Positions 37,877 to 49,200 of a DNA stretch of 64,000 bases are shown here, piece after piece; position 1 is the first letter of the stretch, and every line of letters starts with the position of its first letter. This DNA is from Psococerastis gibbosa (Eukaryota; Arthropoda; Insecta; Psocodea; Psocidae), in contig OZ020488.1 of the NCBI GenBank assembly GCA_963971405.1, forward strand, positions 32,135,089 to 32,199,088, given 5' to 3'. Under the pieces are notes generated by a model. That model saw only the letters and a program-made list of their open reading frames with translations. It searched no databases and was not told the origin of the DNA. Both the position numbers and the translations under genes were made by a program.

Positions 37877-40800
37877 ATGAATATTTTTGGAATCCATTTT
37901 GCACCTTTGTTCGTTCCAATGCATCGTCGCTTGGAAACAATGTCCATCGCACTTACTGTATTTTTAATTACACATGCCGGCGCAGTTGCATTGGTGGTTC
38001 TCATGGGAGGTATAATTTTCTTGCCCAGTTTTCGATTTATATTTCTTCTATATCTAGTATGGGTATATCACGACGATGGAGCATCTCACGGAAACAAATA
38101 TTTTTCTTTTTCTGTAAGAAACTGGCAAGTATGGAAAACTGCGGCCCGCTATTTTCCGATAACCATCGTAAAAACGTGTGATTTTCCGAGTGATGAGAAT
38201 TACTTATTCATTGGCTGTCCACACGGAATCATTCCCTTTGGCTACCTACTTGCGACTTCTTCAAATGGCTGTCAATTTGACGAAATGTTTCCGGGGGTAA
38301 AGCTTTACACCGGAACTAATAGTTACCTCACAAGGATGCCCTTAACGAGGGAAATTATGTTACGGGTAGGTAAGTTTATTGTACTAAACTTAACTATACC
38401 TATTTTATGGAAGCTGCTATATTTATGAAATGTCACATGCCACTCATATCTTTGACGATATCTAGGCCTACCATACTTACCAAAAGTGCGACTCTTAAAA
38501 AATTTAAGAGTATATATTATACTATAACACAGATATTGGTCACCCCTGGATCACGCAGTTTTTATTTTTTTTAATTTGGTTATAAGTTATTAAGTTGCAT
38601 AGATTTGGCCTATCCAAGTTATATTTTAAGACTAGTTCTTACACAGAATAATATGGTATTTTTAATTTGTGGTGCTGCGATATCTTCGTGAATTTTACAT
38701 GCGGGAAATTTCAGTCCCCAGTCAAGTTCTATAACTATACAACCAAATACCCGTGAAGTAGCCCTCTACAATTTTTATAGACCATATCGTAATCAATATA
38801 TAACAGAAAATTTTTGCACTTTTAAAAGTTTCGTGAATTTCCTTTGTTGAAATACAATCTTGTGTAAAAACCGACACTAGTTGGATAAGACCATGCTATA
38901 AAAGGCGTTTTTCCATTAGGTATATAGGCTATTTTGAAAACTTTCAGGGGCGATGTTGGCATCAGAAAGCTTTATATTAAATATTTTAAGAAAAAAGGGA
39001 AATTCTGTAATACTTCTGCCTGGCGGAGCTAAAGAAGCGACTTATATGAAGCGGGGCCAACATCGGACAATCATACACAGGAGAAAAGGGTTCATTAGAA
39101 TCGCGTTAAAAACAGGAGCATCCGTTGTCCCAACATTTGCATTTGGAGACGATCAGGTGATTATTATTAATACCGGTTTTGTGAGAAGTAAATTAACGAA
39201 GTAGGCTTATTCATTATTCCTGTGAGAATATTTACCCTTAACTAATTGTTAAAAATAACTTGGTACAGTAAAATTAAAAAATACACAACCGGTTTCAGCT
39301 CACGCCATCGTCAAGTGCAATTGAAAAACAGACAAAACAAAACGGTATATGCAAGCTAAAACAAAACAAAACGCATTGTCAAGATAACACACAGTTCGCC
39401 TTTGCCCAAGATATAAACACCCACAGCCATGCCTGTGACTTCGATAATTTTAAGATCTTACATGTAGCCAACAAGGGGAAACTTCTTGATAATTTAGAAA
39501 CCATTGAGATTAGGGAAGCTATGGTTAAAAACAAAACGTTCCTTAATGACATAACCTTTTTAAGTAGTTCTCCCTTGTTAGCGCTACCATTAGTTAATGT
39601 TTAAATGTTCAATTCAAATTGTTTACTTTATGCGATGCTGTGTGTTATCTTGACAATGCGTTTTGTTTTGTTTTAGCTTGCATACCGTTTTGTTGTGTCT
39701 GTTTATCAATTGCCTTCGACGATGGCGTGAGCCGAAACCGGTTGTGTATTTAATTTTATTACGTAAAACTGTACCAAGTTATTTTTAACAATGAGTGACA
39801 GCAAGTGCTACAAAGTTACTAAGGAGACTATTAAATTTATTTACCCTTAAATTTAATCATCAGATTCTACAAAAGCAGCAGTCATTCTTACAAAGTAGAC
39901 CTATATGGGCGTATCGGTAATCATTCCTGTAAGGAAATGCCATACTCGGAGCTTCTTAGGACTATACGTTTTAAGACAAGCTGATTTTATATATTTAAGC
40001 CTACTTTTATTTTAACACTATTCGCAATATCCAGCAAGCCTGCAAGCGATGCAATTTTAGTACGTCATAGGCTACATAAAATAATACTTACTACTATTCA
40101 CATATCGCCAGCCCCTGTTCAAAAGACAGTTACTTTTCGCAGCTATACTGATGAGAATTTTCAGCTTTTTGAAGATAAACTGCTTTCGGAAACTTGGTCT
40201 GCTGTCTATGAAAGTGGTGAGGTAAATGCAAAGTTTTCGAACTTTTGTAACAGCCTAAAGCATTACTTTGAAATGTGTTTCCCTCTTTAAACAGCTTCTT
40301 GTAAAGCCAAGTTCGAATGTAAATGGATTACAAAGGGCATACTCATCTCGAGGGAGAATAAGGCCCGACTATTTTCACTATGGAAAACATCCAACTGTAA
40401 CAATTCCAAATATCAGTATAAGACTTATCTGAAGGCTTATAAAAAAAGTGGTTAGGGCCGCAAAAATCATGAACAATGACGAGACCCTAAAGAATTCGGT
40501 AAACAAATCCAAGAAAGCTTGGCAAATCATCAACGGCGAGCTGGGCAGAGGAGGCACTAACAGAAGTAACGATATTGAAATTGAATCCTCTGAAGGTGTC
40601 TTATTGAAGGACAAGAAAAAAATTGCTGATGAGTTCATTAATTACTTTGTCAACATTGCTACGGCTTTAACAAGCACTATGACAGGATCGGGAAACCTCA
40701 CAGACCCCCCCCCCCCCCCCCCAATGATAATGTTCTCATTTTTTATCCAACCAGTGTTTCTGAACTTTGTAAATTAGTGAATGAGAGGCCTGGCAAAGCC

Positions 40801-43800
40801 TCATCTGGAGCCGATGGCATTCCAGATTTCATCTTTAAACGATTTTTTCACTGTCTGGCAACAGTTGTGTGTTATTTATACAATGAATCACTGTCATCTG
40901 GCATTTTCCCCGATGTATTCAAAATCTCGAAAGTAATCCCAATTCATAAAAAAGGCTCTAAAACTTCAGTAGGTAATTACCGTCCCATAAGTCTTTTACC
41001 AGCAATTTCCAAACTATTGGAAACAGTAGTCCGTAAAAGGCTACTTTCTTTCTTAAATGACAATGAAATTTTATCAAATTTTCAACATGGCTTTGTTCCC
41101 GGTAGGTCAACGAAATCGGCTATATCCGCTTTTTTGGATACAGTATATCAGGCAATAGATTGCAATGACTTAATTACAGCGATCTTCCTTGATTTATCCA
41201 AGGCTTTTGATAGTATGAATTTTGATATTTTGCTCAGCAAACTGTGGCATATTGGTGTCAGGGGCAAAGAATTGAGCTGGTTCCTCACCTACCTCACAAA
41301 TAGGAAGCAGTTCACAGAGGTGAACGGATCTTAATCAGACACACAAACTGTTACAATGGGAATTCCTCAGGGATCTGTCCTCGGTCCAATTTTATTCATT
41401 ATTTTTATAAATGACTTAGCCAAACTACTTGAAGATATTGTGATTTATGCTGATGACACAAATGCACTTATCCGTGCATGCAATGAAGCAAATTTTAAGC
41501 AAAAAGCGGATTATATTGCGAAAGTACTGGAGAAATGGTTCGCAGACAATCGCCTTATCATAAATCCTGATAAAACAGTTGCGGTGAATTTTCATACAAA
41601 TAGGACTATAGGCCACACGGAACCTCTAACTTTATGCAACCAACCTGTTACGTATAAAAATTCCACCAAAATTCTTGGAGTTGTAGTAGATAGCGAGTTA
41701 TCTTGGAGGAACCACATTGACTCTTTACACAAGAGGCTTTCCTCTATCGTATATATGTTCCGCTCTCTAAGGCATAGAGTCAGTAAAGAAATACTTCTTA
41801 TGCTCTATTATAGTAATTTCGACTCATTTCTTAGATATGGGGTAACTTTCTGGGGGTGTAACAATTACAGCAAAAAAATATTCCTACTGCAAAAGAAGGT
41901 ACTGCGAATTATAAGCAATAATACCCAATTTATAAATAATCGCCCAATATCATGTCGGGATATATTCAGAAACCTTCAAATTTTGCCGCTACCAACACTG
42001 TATATGCTTGAATGTATTTGTTTTACGCATGAAAATCCTCAGAGGCTCATTAGATTTGCGCAGGTCCATGAGCACAATACTAGGTTTAGAAACAATGTGG
42101 TTCTTCCAAATCACTCCCTGAAGCTGACTGAAAATCAGGACATTTATGTAGGCAGTTAACATTTTACCTCATGATTTGAAAAAAGTTCCATCCTCCAAAC
42201 TCTTTCGCAAACATCTGAAAACACTCTTAACGGTAAACGCTTTTTATTCGGTCGATGAATTTGTTAACTTTATGACACAGGCTCTATAGCCTACGATGTT
42301 ACGGTACCTCATTATTTTGTATAGTGATTATTTTGTATTATTTATATTGTACGCAACGATTTCTATGTATTCTTCGAATACCTTTGAAATAAACAGTATC
42401 TTATCTTATCTTATCTTACCTACTACTACTAGAATATGTAGCATGAGGAAGTGGGATTTCTGTTTTACCTGCTATGGTAATATTTTAACAGGCTTACGAC
42501 TCATTAACTATCAAAGAAGGGACATTTTTTAAGTTTCTGCAGAATATGTTCAAAAATATTACGGGAATCGGGATGCCGATTTTCAACGGAAGAGGACTAT
42601 TTCAGTATTCATTTGGATTGTTGCCGAGAAGAGGTCCTATCACAGTGGTTTGTAAGTAACCTAATTTTTAGTACAACTTCATTGTAGTTTCATCATATAT
42701 ACAGTATGTTTCGATCCCACCATAGCATCGCTTAAAAAGTAGCAGTACGAAATAGACAGGGAACTTAGAGAAAGGAAGATGTGAAAAATTAGAGTCCCCA
42801 CGATACAATAGTACAATAAAATAAAGAACCGGTCCGAGTTTACTCGAACATGCTTTCCAATTTATCAAAATTAGTAGATAGAGAGAAAATGAGTAATTTC
42901 ATGGTAAATAATTGTCCTATGGTTAAATTTGCGATATCTCGGGGGGGGGGGGGGTGGGGGTGTCCACCTGACCTCACTGGAGATGAGGTAAACTCTAGAT
43001 AGGTCAGACCAACACATTACCACACAGCAATACTGGCAGGGCACGCAATGCATTTGAGCGTGAATTTTTTATCATTTTTTCAAAAAACATTTTTTTTTTA
43101 CAAAACCAAATACTTTTCTGGGAAAGCAACCTGTCCGGTTTCGTTACTCAATTTAACACCTAAAACATACCTGCAGGTAGAAATCATCGATAGAAAGGTT
43201 TCGCAGAAAAATTGTTTTTAGTCATTTTTCATTAAAATTTAGTTATTTTTATTTTTTTACCACCAGAAGCCACCTATCAAGGGGCAAGCGACCCCCCCCC
43301 CCCCACTTTTCGTTAACATTAATAACGACTACAATATACATATGTGAATTTAAAAGAAATCGTTGGAGCCGTTTTTGAGAAATAATTTTTTTAGACGTTT
43401 TTTTGGAGTTTTTTGAGAAAACCCCCCCAAATTAAGTTAGCCCCCCCAAAAAAAAAATTGTTCCGAGGTATGATTTTTGTGAACCTACATGCCGAATTTC
43501 ATCAAAATCGACCGAGTAGTTTGCCCGGAAATCGACGCACAGACAGACAGACATTTCGTAAAAACCATTTTTTTGGGTTCCTGGGACCTTAAAACGTGTA
43601 AATCCGTTAAAATCTCGGAATCGAAAATTTCGACCGTCACTACGTATAAATTGGAAAGCAATACATAAATATCGACTTTTGTTGTTCTATAACTAACTTA
43701 ATTATTTCCATCAAGTCTTGATAGTTACAATTATAACATGCTGCAGGGCTCAGCCCATGTGCAGCTTACAACTGGAAACTAACCTAACATTAACTCACGA

Positions 43801-44538
43801 ATTCGTAAGTAGTGTGTTTAAATGAATTATTGTCTAGCCTTCGTTTGTCGGTGTTAAGTCATTGAGGTGTGTTTTTAAATGTCTTCGAAACACGTTCAAT
43901 TGATGAATTGTTTACCAGCACACCACCCCAGAGGCTCGGTTTCGAATCCGTTTCAAAATTACCTACATCAAGTTTTTCATATATTTCTAGAGATTAAACT
44001 ATTTACTGTACATAGCTTGTGTAGAGAGTATGAAAGTTTTAAGAAGCTCAGTCAGAATATGGTCTGCAATATAGGCCAGCCGGTATACAGAGAATGGGAC
44101 CACTAAACGGAAGGTTCGAAGTTCGATACAAAAAGAAAAATTTAGGTAACCTGGGTCAACCCAACCCTAATGGGTAACTTGCCTCCATTGGTTGGGGAAA
44201 ACGCGGCCACCGGTCATATTGCTGACCACAAATACCAAACAGAGCAGTGGTCAAGTGGCATAGACCTCAAGGGGTGTTGTGTCAGATTTATCCTCTTTGC
44301 TTCTTAAAATGTAAAAAGAAATTATAAAGTGGAAGCAGAATATATTTTATAAGCATCAATCTATTTTTCAGTTGGAGCTCCAATCAGATTACCGATGGTA
44401 TTGAATCCAAGCAATGAGCAAATTGAAGAATATCATTGCATCTTTTTAAATGAACTTAAAGCACTTTTTGAAAGGGAAAAATCAAAGTACATCAAAAATT
44501 TCACTGATGCGAAACTTGAATTTATTAATTTATCATAA
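37877..44538 (+). CDS. Acyltransferase C: MOGAT/DGAT2-family acyl-CoA acyltransferase
   Basis: The third tandem paralogue, with the same predicted ER acyl-CoA:glyceride acyltransferase role. Exons 37877-38369, 38948-39156, 42492-42651 and 44372-44538 join in phases 1, 0 and 1 to give 342 residues. The start FGIHFAPLFVPMHRRLETM matches gene B. Two hydrophobic stretches lie at about residues 23-48 and 50-64. Blocks: YFPITIVKTCDFPSDENYLF, CPHG (114-117), MFPGVKLY, PGGAKEATYMKRGQ, RRKGFIRIALKTGASVVP, FGDDQAYDS, NGRGLFQYSFGLLP and FGAPI. HPHG reads CPHG, HGRG reads NGRG, and the usual VGGA reads PGGA. The first intron of genes A and B is absent. Its second intron (3.3 kb) carries a Penelope-like fragment and a CR1/L2-like LINE; its third carries repeat R5. 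Most diverged of the three, but no lesion was seen. Confidence 0.9.
39248..39835 (+). mobile_element. Penelope-like element fragment with inverted terminal arms
   Basis: Positions 39395-39604 encode 69 residues ending a Penelope-type protein: SHACDFDNFKILHVANKGK, LLDNLETIEIREAM and NDITFLSSSPLLALP are typical of the region after the GIY-YIG endonuclease. Both sides carry the same arm in inverted orientation: about 39248-39393 and 39625-39792, sharing CTTGACAATGCGTTTTGTTT and CGAAACCGGTTGTGTAT or their complements. The right arm includes GACGATGGCGTGAGCCGAAAC, similar to the hammerhead-like core of Penelope terminal repeats. The reverse transcriptase is missing. Lies in intron 2 of acyltransferase C. 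Confidence 0.75.
40100..42420 (+). mobile_element. CR1/L2-like non-LTR retrotransposon, 5'-truncated and mutated
   Basis: Encodes much of a reverse transcriptase. Blocks in order: GADGIPDFIFKRFFHC, IPIHKKGSKTSVGNYRPISL, FQHGFVPGRSTKSAI, FLDLSKAFDSMNFDILLSKL, MGIPQGSVLGPILFIIFIND, the catalytic YADD (41446-41457), NPDKTVAVNF and the post-RT LRYGVTFWGC region. The frame is broken by a stop near 40288, a poly-C expansion at 40706-40722 and a TAA at 41332-41334, so it is inactive. The 3' end is a TTATC repeat (about 42396-42418). No apurinic endonuclease domain is seen upstream. Same orientation as the host gene, acyltransferase C. Confidence 0.9.
42815..43665. repeat. Repeat R5, copy 2, in intron 3 of acyltransferase C
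   Basis: Colinear with about 5015-5850. Shared marks: GAACCGGTCCGAGTTTACTC, CACATTACCACACAGCAATA, ATCATCGATAGAAAGGTTTC, ACAGACAGACAGACATTTCG and ATCTCGGAATCGAAAATTTC. Confidence 0.8.
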
Positions 44539-46236
44539 TGCTCAATTGGTATGTTGTTGTTGTTATAAATATAATAGATTTTATTTGAAGATGAAAACTG
44601 ACTAGATATAGGCAGCCTATCTATAAAGTTATAGCCTATAACGATTTTCAAACCTCGGTTTGATGTGGGACCATAACGCCGCATCACCACGAAGAAGTCC
44701 TTACTAGGTATGTACCTTGCGTTGCGTCATTAACTTGATTTAAGGTGTTACCCTCATTGACAACAAATTTGGTGTCAAAGAAAATATTAGCCTAGTTTAC
44801 GCCGTAGCAATGCTATAGCTTGCTGTAGGTAGTTTTTTCATCAGCACTAACCGGCTGGCGGCTGTAGGCTATAGTGAACTTTGTTGGGGGATGAGCTGAA
44901 CATATGGTGAACTGCATGGAGTTTCATATTGGTCAACTGGTCAAATTGTACTGTAGAACCTCCCCTAAGACCCGTACCTTCCAGAAAGACAATAATGAAA
45001 AAGCAGTAACTGAATGGTCAGGAAAATTAATATACTGTAGGCAACTCTAAGTTCAAACTCCAATTTTCCTTTCCAATTTGTCATAAAATTTATTGCCTCG
45101 CTAAACTGGGCTCCCAGTAAATGGGGCCTTTGAGGCGTAGGCTATTGAGGGTCAAGGGCTCGGTCGTTCCGGCTACGCCACTGCAGACTGACATAGTCGC
45201 TTATCCTACAATGTTGATTGTCAGACCTTGTAGTCGTAACTATACCGTATTACCAGTACTGTATTCCCCTTTTTTAAATGTCTACTCTTCGCCTGCTTGT
45301 GTTTGTTACGTTATTACTGTGCTCCATGTAAACATTACATGTTGTTATCTTTCTTATCACCGAACGGGCGATTTTTCTCGCTCTGCATTAGAACGCAGAT
45401 GATGTCGGTACCATAGTTATTACCGTAGCTAACTGACTTAAATCGACATTCGTTAAGATAATTTTTTGGTAAGTGTATTATTTTCTTTTTACTGCTAGTG
45501 GATTTTTACCAATTTATAGGCTATGTGTTAAATACTGTAGTTTTATGCAGGCTAATCTAATATACGATTATTTAAGTGGTTGTAGGTTATATAATTTATC
45601 CGAAGGGAAGTTTTAATTCCCTAACATATATACATATATAGGCTATGCAGCCCTTTGGGGTTGTCTGGAGGGGGCCGTAGAAATCACCTTCTTTTCACAC
45701 AAAATAATGCGGGACAATTCCATTTACAGTAAATTTATTTTGCAAACTATTATTTTATTAATATTTATTATTATTATCAGTATTAGTAGGTTATTTATTG
45801 TTATTAGGCAATTTCAATTAGTATACTGCACGGGCCCAGGCTCTCTGGGGTGCTATGATAGTCCAACGATACGAGAAATAAATCTCGCCTGTAATGTACA
45901 GTACGCCTAGGCCTATGTACTTTAGTACTGTGTATATTGTCTTGTAGGGATTGGAAATACATGATTCATCCATTCATATAACAATCCACAAGTCACGATT
46001 CTCGAATGCTGTTCGATCATTGATGATAGGCGTATTAAGGAAGTGATTGATTGGTATCAGAGAGCTAGGTTAATTTGTCATTCCAGTATTATAGGAGCCT
46101 TTTTTTCTGCCGTTTTTTAGTGTACATGTTGCATATTACCTTACAACACCCATGGATGACCTGACATTGACGGGAAACTAGGCCTGTCTGTCTAGCCAAG
46201 AGTTTCGAACAACTATCATTATTTTAAACAGTCAAA
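44539..46236. other. Intergenic gap between acyltransferase C and XPR1
   Basis: Contains a LINE-tail-like block at about 45930-45985 (GGGATTGGAAATACATGATT, then CATCCATTCAT) resembling 820-855. A possible 5' UTR donor (TTTTTTG followed by GTAAGTGTAT) lies near 45468 and an acceptor (TTTTAAACAG) just before the XPR1 start codon, suggesting a non-coding first exon for XPR1. No protein gene seen. Confidence 0.4.
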
Positions 46237-49200
46237 ATGAAATTTGCGGAACACTTATCGGCTCACATAACTCCTGAGTGGAGGAAACAGTATGTCAGCT
46301 ATGAAGAACTGAAAAGCCGGCTCTACTTCGCAGTGGAAAAGTCACCATCACCTGAGTCTGTAGAGCCAGACGTCCTAAATCGATATTTCACTACATTTGA
46401 CGAAGAGTTTTTCCAGTTGTGCGAAAAAGAATTGACGAATATTAACACATTTTATTCAGGTAAGCTATTTGCGTTTGGGTCATATAATTGTTAGGATATT
46501 ACTCTGTTGTTATACCTATATGATAGCGTCAAGGAGGGATAAGGGGGCGGGGGGGGGGGCAGCTGCCCCCTAAAATTTGGTAAGTTTATATTGTAAGTTA
46601 TTTTATTACGTTATAATTTCATCCATACTACATATTTATAAGCTACTATATTGACCCACAACTATACCCCCCCCCCCCAAAAAAACTGGATATATCCCTG
46701 GATAGCATAAGATATTAAAATAGTCAAAAGTGTGGTATCCTTAAAGCTGCCCACCGACTTGAAAGGCTTGACACATATAGTTTTTGATATAGGTATACCA
46801 GTCAAACCCTGCATCAGTCACTATAGTGAATATGTTCTATGCTCTATAGAGCATTTATCTATAAGTAAGCGAAGATGTGGAGGCATGAGCAGCAACGAAT
46901 TCGGTGTAGTAGTCAGCATACCACCCTAGCAAGCCGGCCGCCTTACCAAGTTGAATCCAGCGGACCAGAGCAGATTCAAAGATGCAGATAACTTGGTCGT
47001 GTGCACAGTGCCGGTAGGGAAACATGGTAGGACTTGTCCTGGTCACCTCCGAACTAATCGTGTGACTTCACTGTGTTTCCCAAGTGGTTCGGAATCCACT
47101 ATAATCAGGAGGACCCCTGTGGTATGGGCCCACACCGACTGTGTCCAACCATACTACTATACTACCACCCTAGCACGGTGGAGAACAGGGCTCGAATCCC
47201 GTCTTTGTGCATTTTTTTTTTTCATATCTGAACCTTTCCTTAATTCCGTAATTCTACAAAGTCAAATAGGTACTCTATGTACATCTATTTTTTTTTTTTA
47301 TATTATGATAACATACAGAACGATATTTGAATATCATCCCAATGTAGAAGATTTTATCATGGCAGTGGATAACTGCAAGGGACAAGTTACCTTAGTGGAC
47401 TTTATTCAAGCGAGGCCTCCCCCCCCCTACCGCCTATCCGGTCGGCAGGGTGCATATATTTGAGAGAGAAAAACAAAACAATTATAAAATTCAATTGGAC
47501 CTCCCAAGAAAATGCTTCTATAGAGTTATCAAAGAAAAAAACATGAATCAAGCATACTGCTACATTTTAGAAGAGTTTAGTTGTTTAATATGAGTATGAA
47601 GGGCACATCCTGTCATCTCTTGATCCGAACCAGAAGTGAGAGAAACTTACAAAGGACTTGCTTTAAGATATTCAAGCGTTCTACAATAATATATTAATTG
47701 GAGTAATTATTTTATAGACTTATATGGGACGTCACTGCAGGCTGGCTTTTTTTTTTTTAACTTATATTGTAAAACACTGCTTTATTGACGAAGATTGTAT
47801 AAAATAAGGGATTATATGGGATTTCAAACTCGTTACTATTGCGGAACATACTTGGAACTCAAGAGAACGGCCCAAGACAGGGAGGAGTGGAGAAGGAGGT
47901 GGAAAGAGTTGCTGCAAACCAATCGCTTGATTGAAACTAAAGAAGAATACTATTGCCAAACGCAATTTTTCTTAATTTCTTTTTCTGCTGATGATAGATA
48001 GTCCACTATTCTAATGAAATCCGGGATTATTCCACTTGCTACACCATTTTGATGGCTACTGATTTGGTAATATTTTAGAGAAATTGGCGGAGGCTACCAG
48101 GAAATATGCTAATTTATTGGCCGAACTGAAACCTAATAATTCTAAAAATAAGGCACCATCCCGCAAATTGCAGGAAATGAAGTTGGCATTCAGTGAATAT
48201 TACTTAAGCTTGATTCTGCTTCAAAATTATCAAAATTTAAATTTTACGGGATTTAGAAAAATATTGAAGAAGCATGATAAGGTAAGGCGTGTACTCCACT
48301 GGTCAATATTCAGTCATTTGTGATTTAAAAAAAAATGCGATTTTTGTTTAAGAAAATGAGCACCCCAAAATTTGTTGTTTTTATGGACTTTTTATTTTTT
48401 ATTTAATTAACAAAGCAAGTCATTAAAAATTTGGCTCATGGAAGTTGTAGAAGACTGCTACATGCGTCATGTAATAGGAGATATTAAATTTTTGGTACGG
48501 TACCTTAGTTCTTTCATAAATACCAGAACGGACTAAAATTATGCGTATTCTGGGATTTTTGGAAGAACTACAAAACCGAAAAGTAAAAATGCCCGATTAT
48601 ATGATGCAAGAAGTAGCCTTCTACAACTTCCTTGAGCCAAATCTTTAATGACTTGCTTTGTTAATTAAATAAAAAAGAAAAAGTCCATACAAACAACAAA
48701 TTCTGGGGAGCTCATTTTCTACTTCCTCTTAAGGAGACTATTATGTCGATAAGTTAAGTATCTTTTTCTAAAAATCTTTTTCTAAAAATCTTTTTTTAAT
48801 CACAAATGATGGAATATTTACCACGCCTATAAACATATTTTATTAATTTTAAGTTATTTCTTTTAGAAAGTCCAGGCGTATTATTATGGACCTACCGTAT
48901 TCGTACCTTGACTTGTTCACGACTTTGGTTAACTTATGCCGAACGCCTGTTATAGGGGTGGTTTCAGGCTCAAGGGGTCATGAAATGCAAAGTTGCGAAG
49001 AAATTTACCGGAAGTCGAACATTGGTGGCCGTCTCAATAGGTACCTAGATGAATCTCCCTAAAAATTTAGCTAAACTATTTCTTTTGTAGTCCAACAATT
49101 ATGCATACTGTATTATTTGCAGATTTTAGCAGTAAATAGTGGAGCTAAATGGAGGGAGCAAAATGTGGATACGTCAACCTTTTATACCAACAAGGAAATT

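Noticed and set aside
37792-38181. 129-codon frame overlapping the start of acyltransferase C
   Set aside because: Frame-shifted shadow of the real exon starting at 37877.
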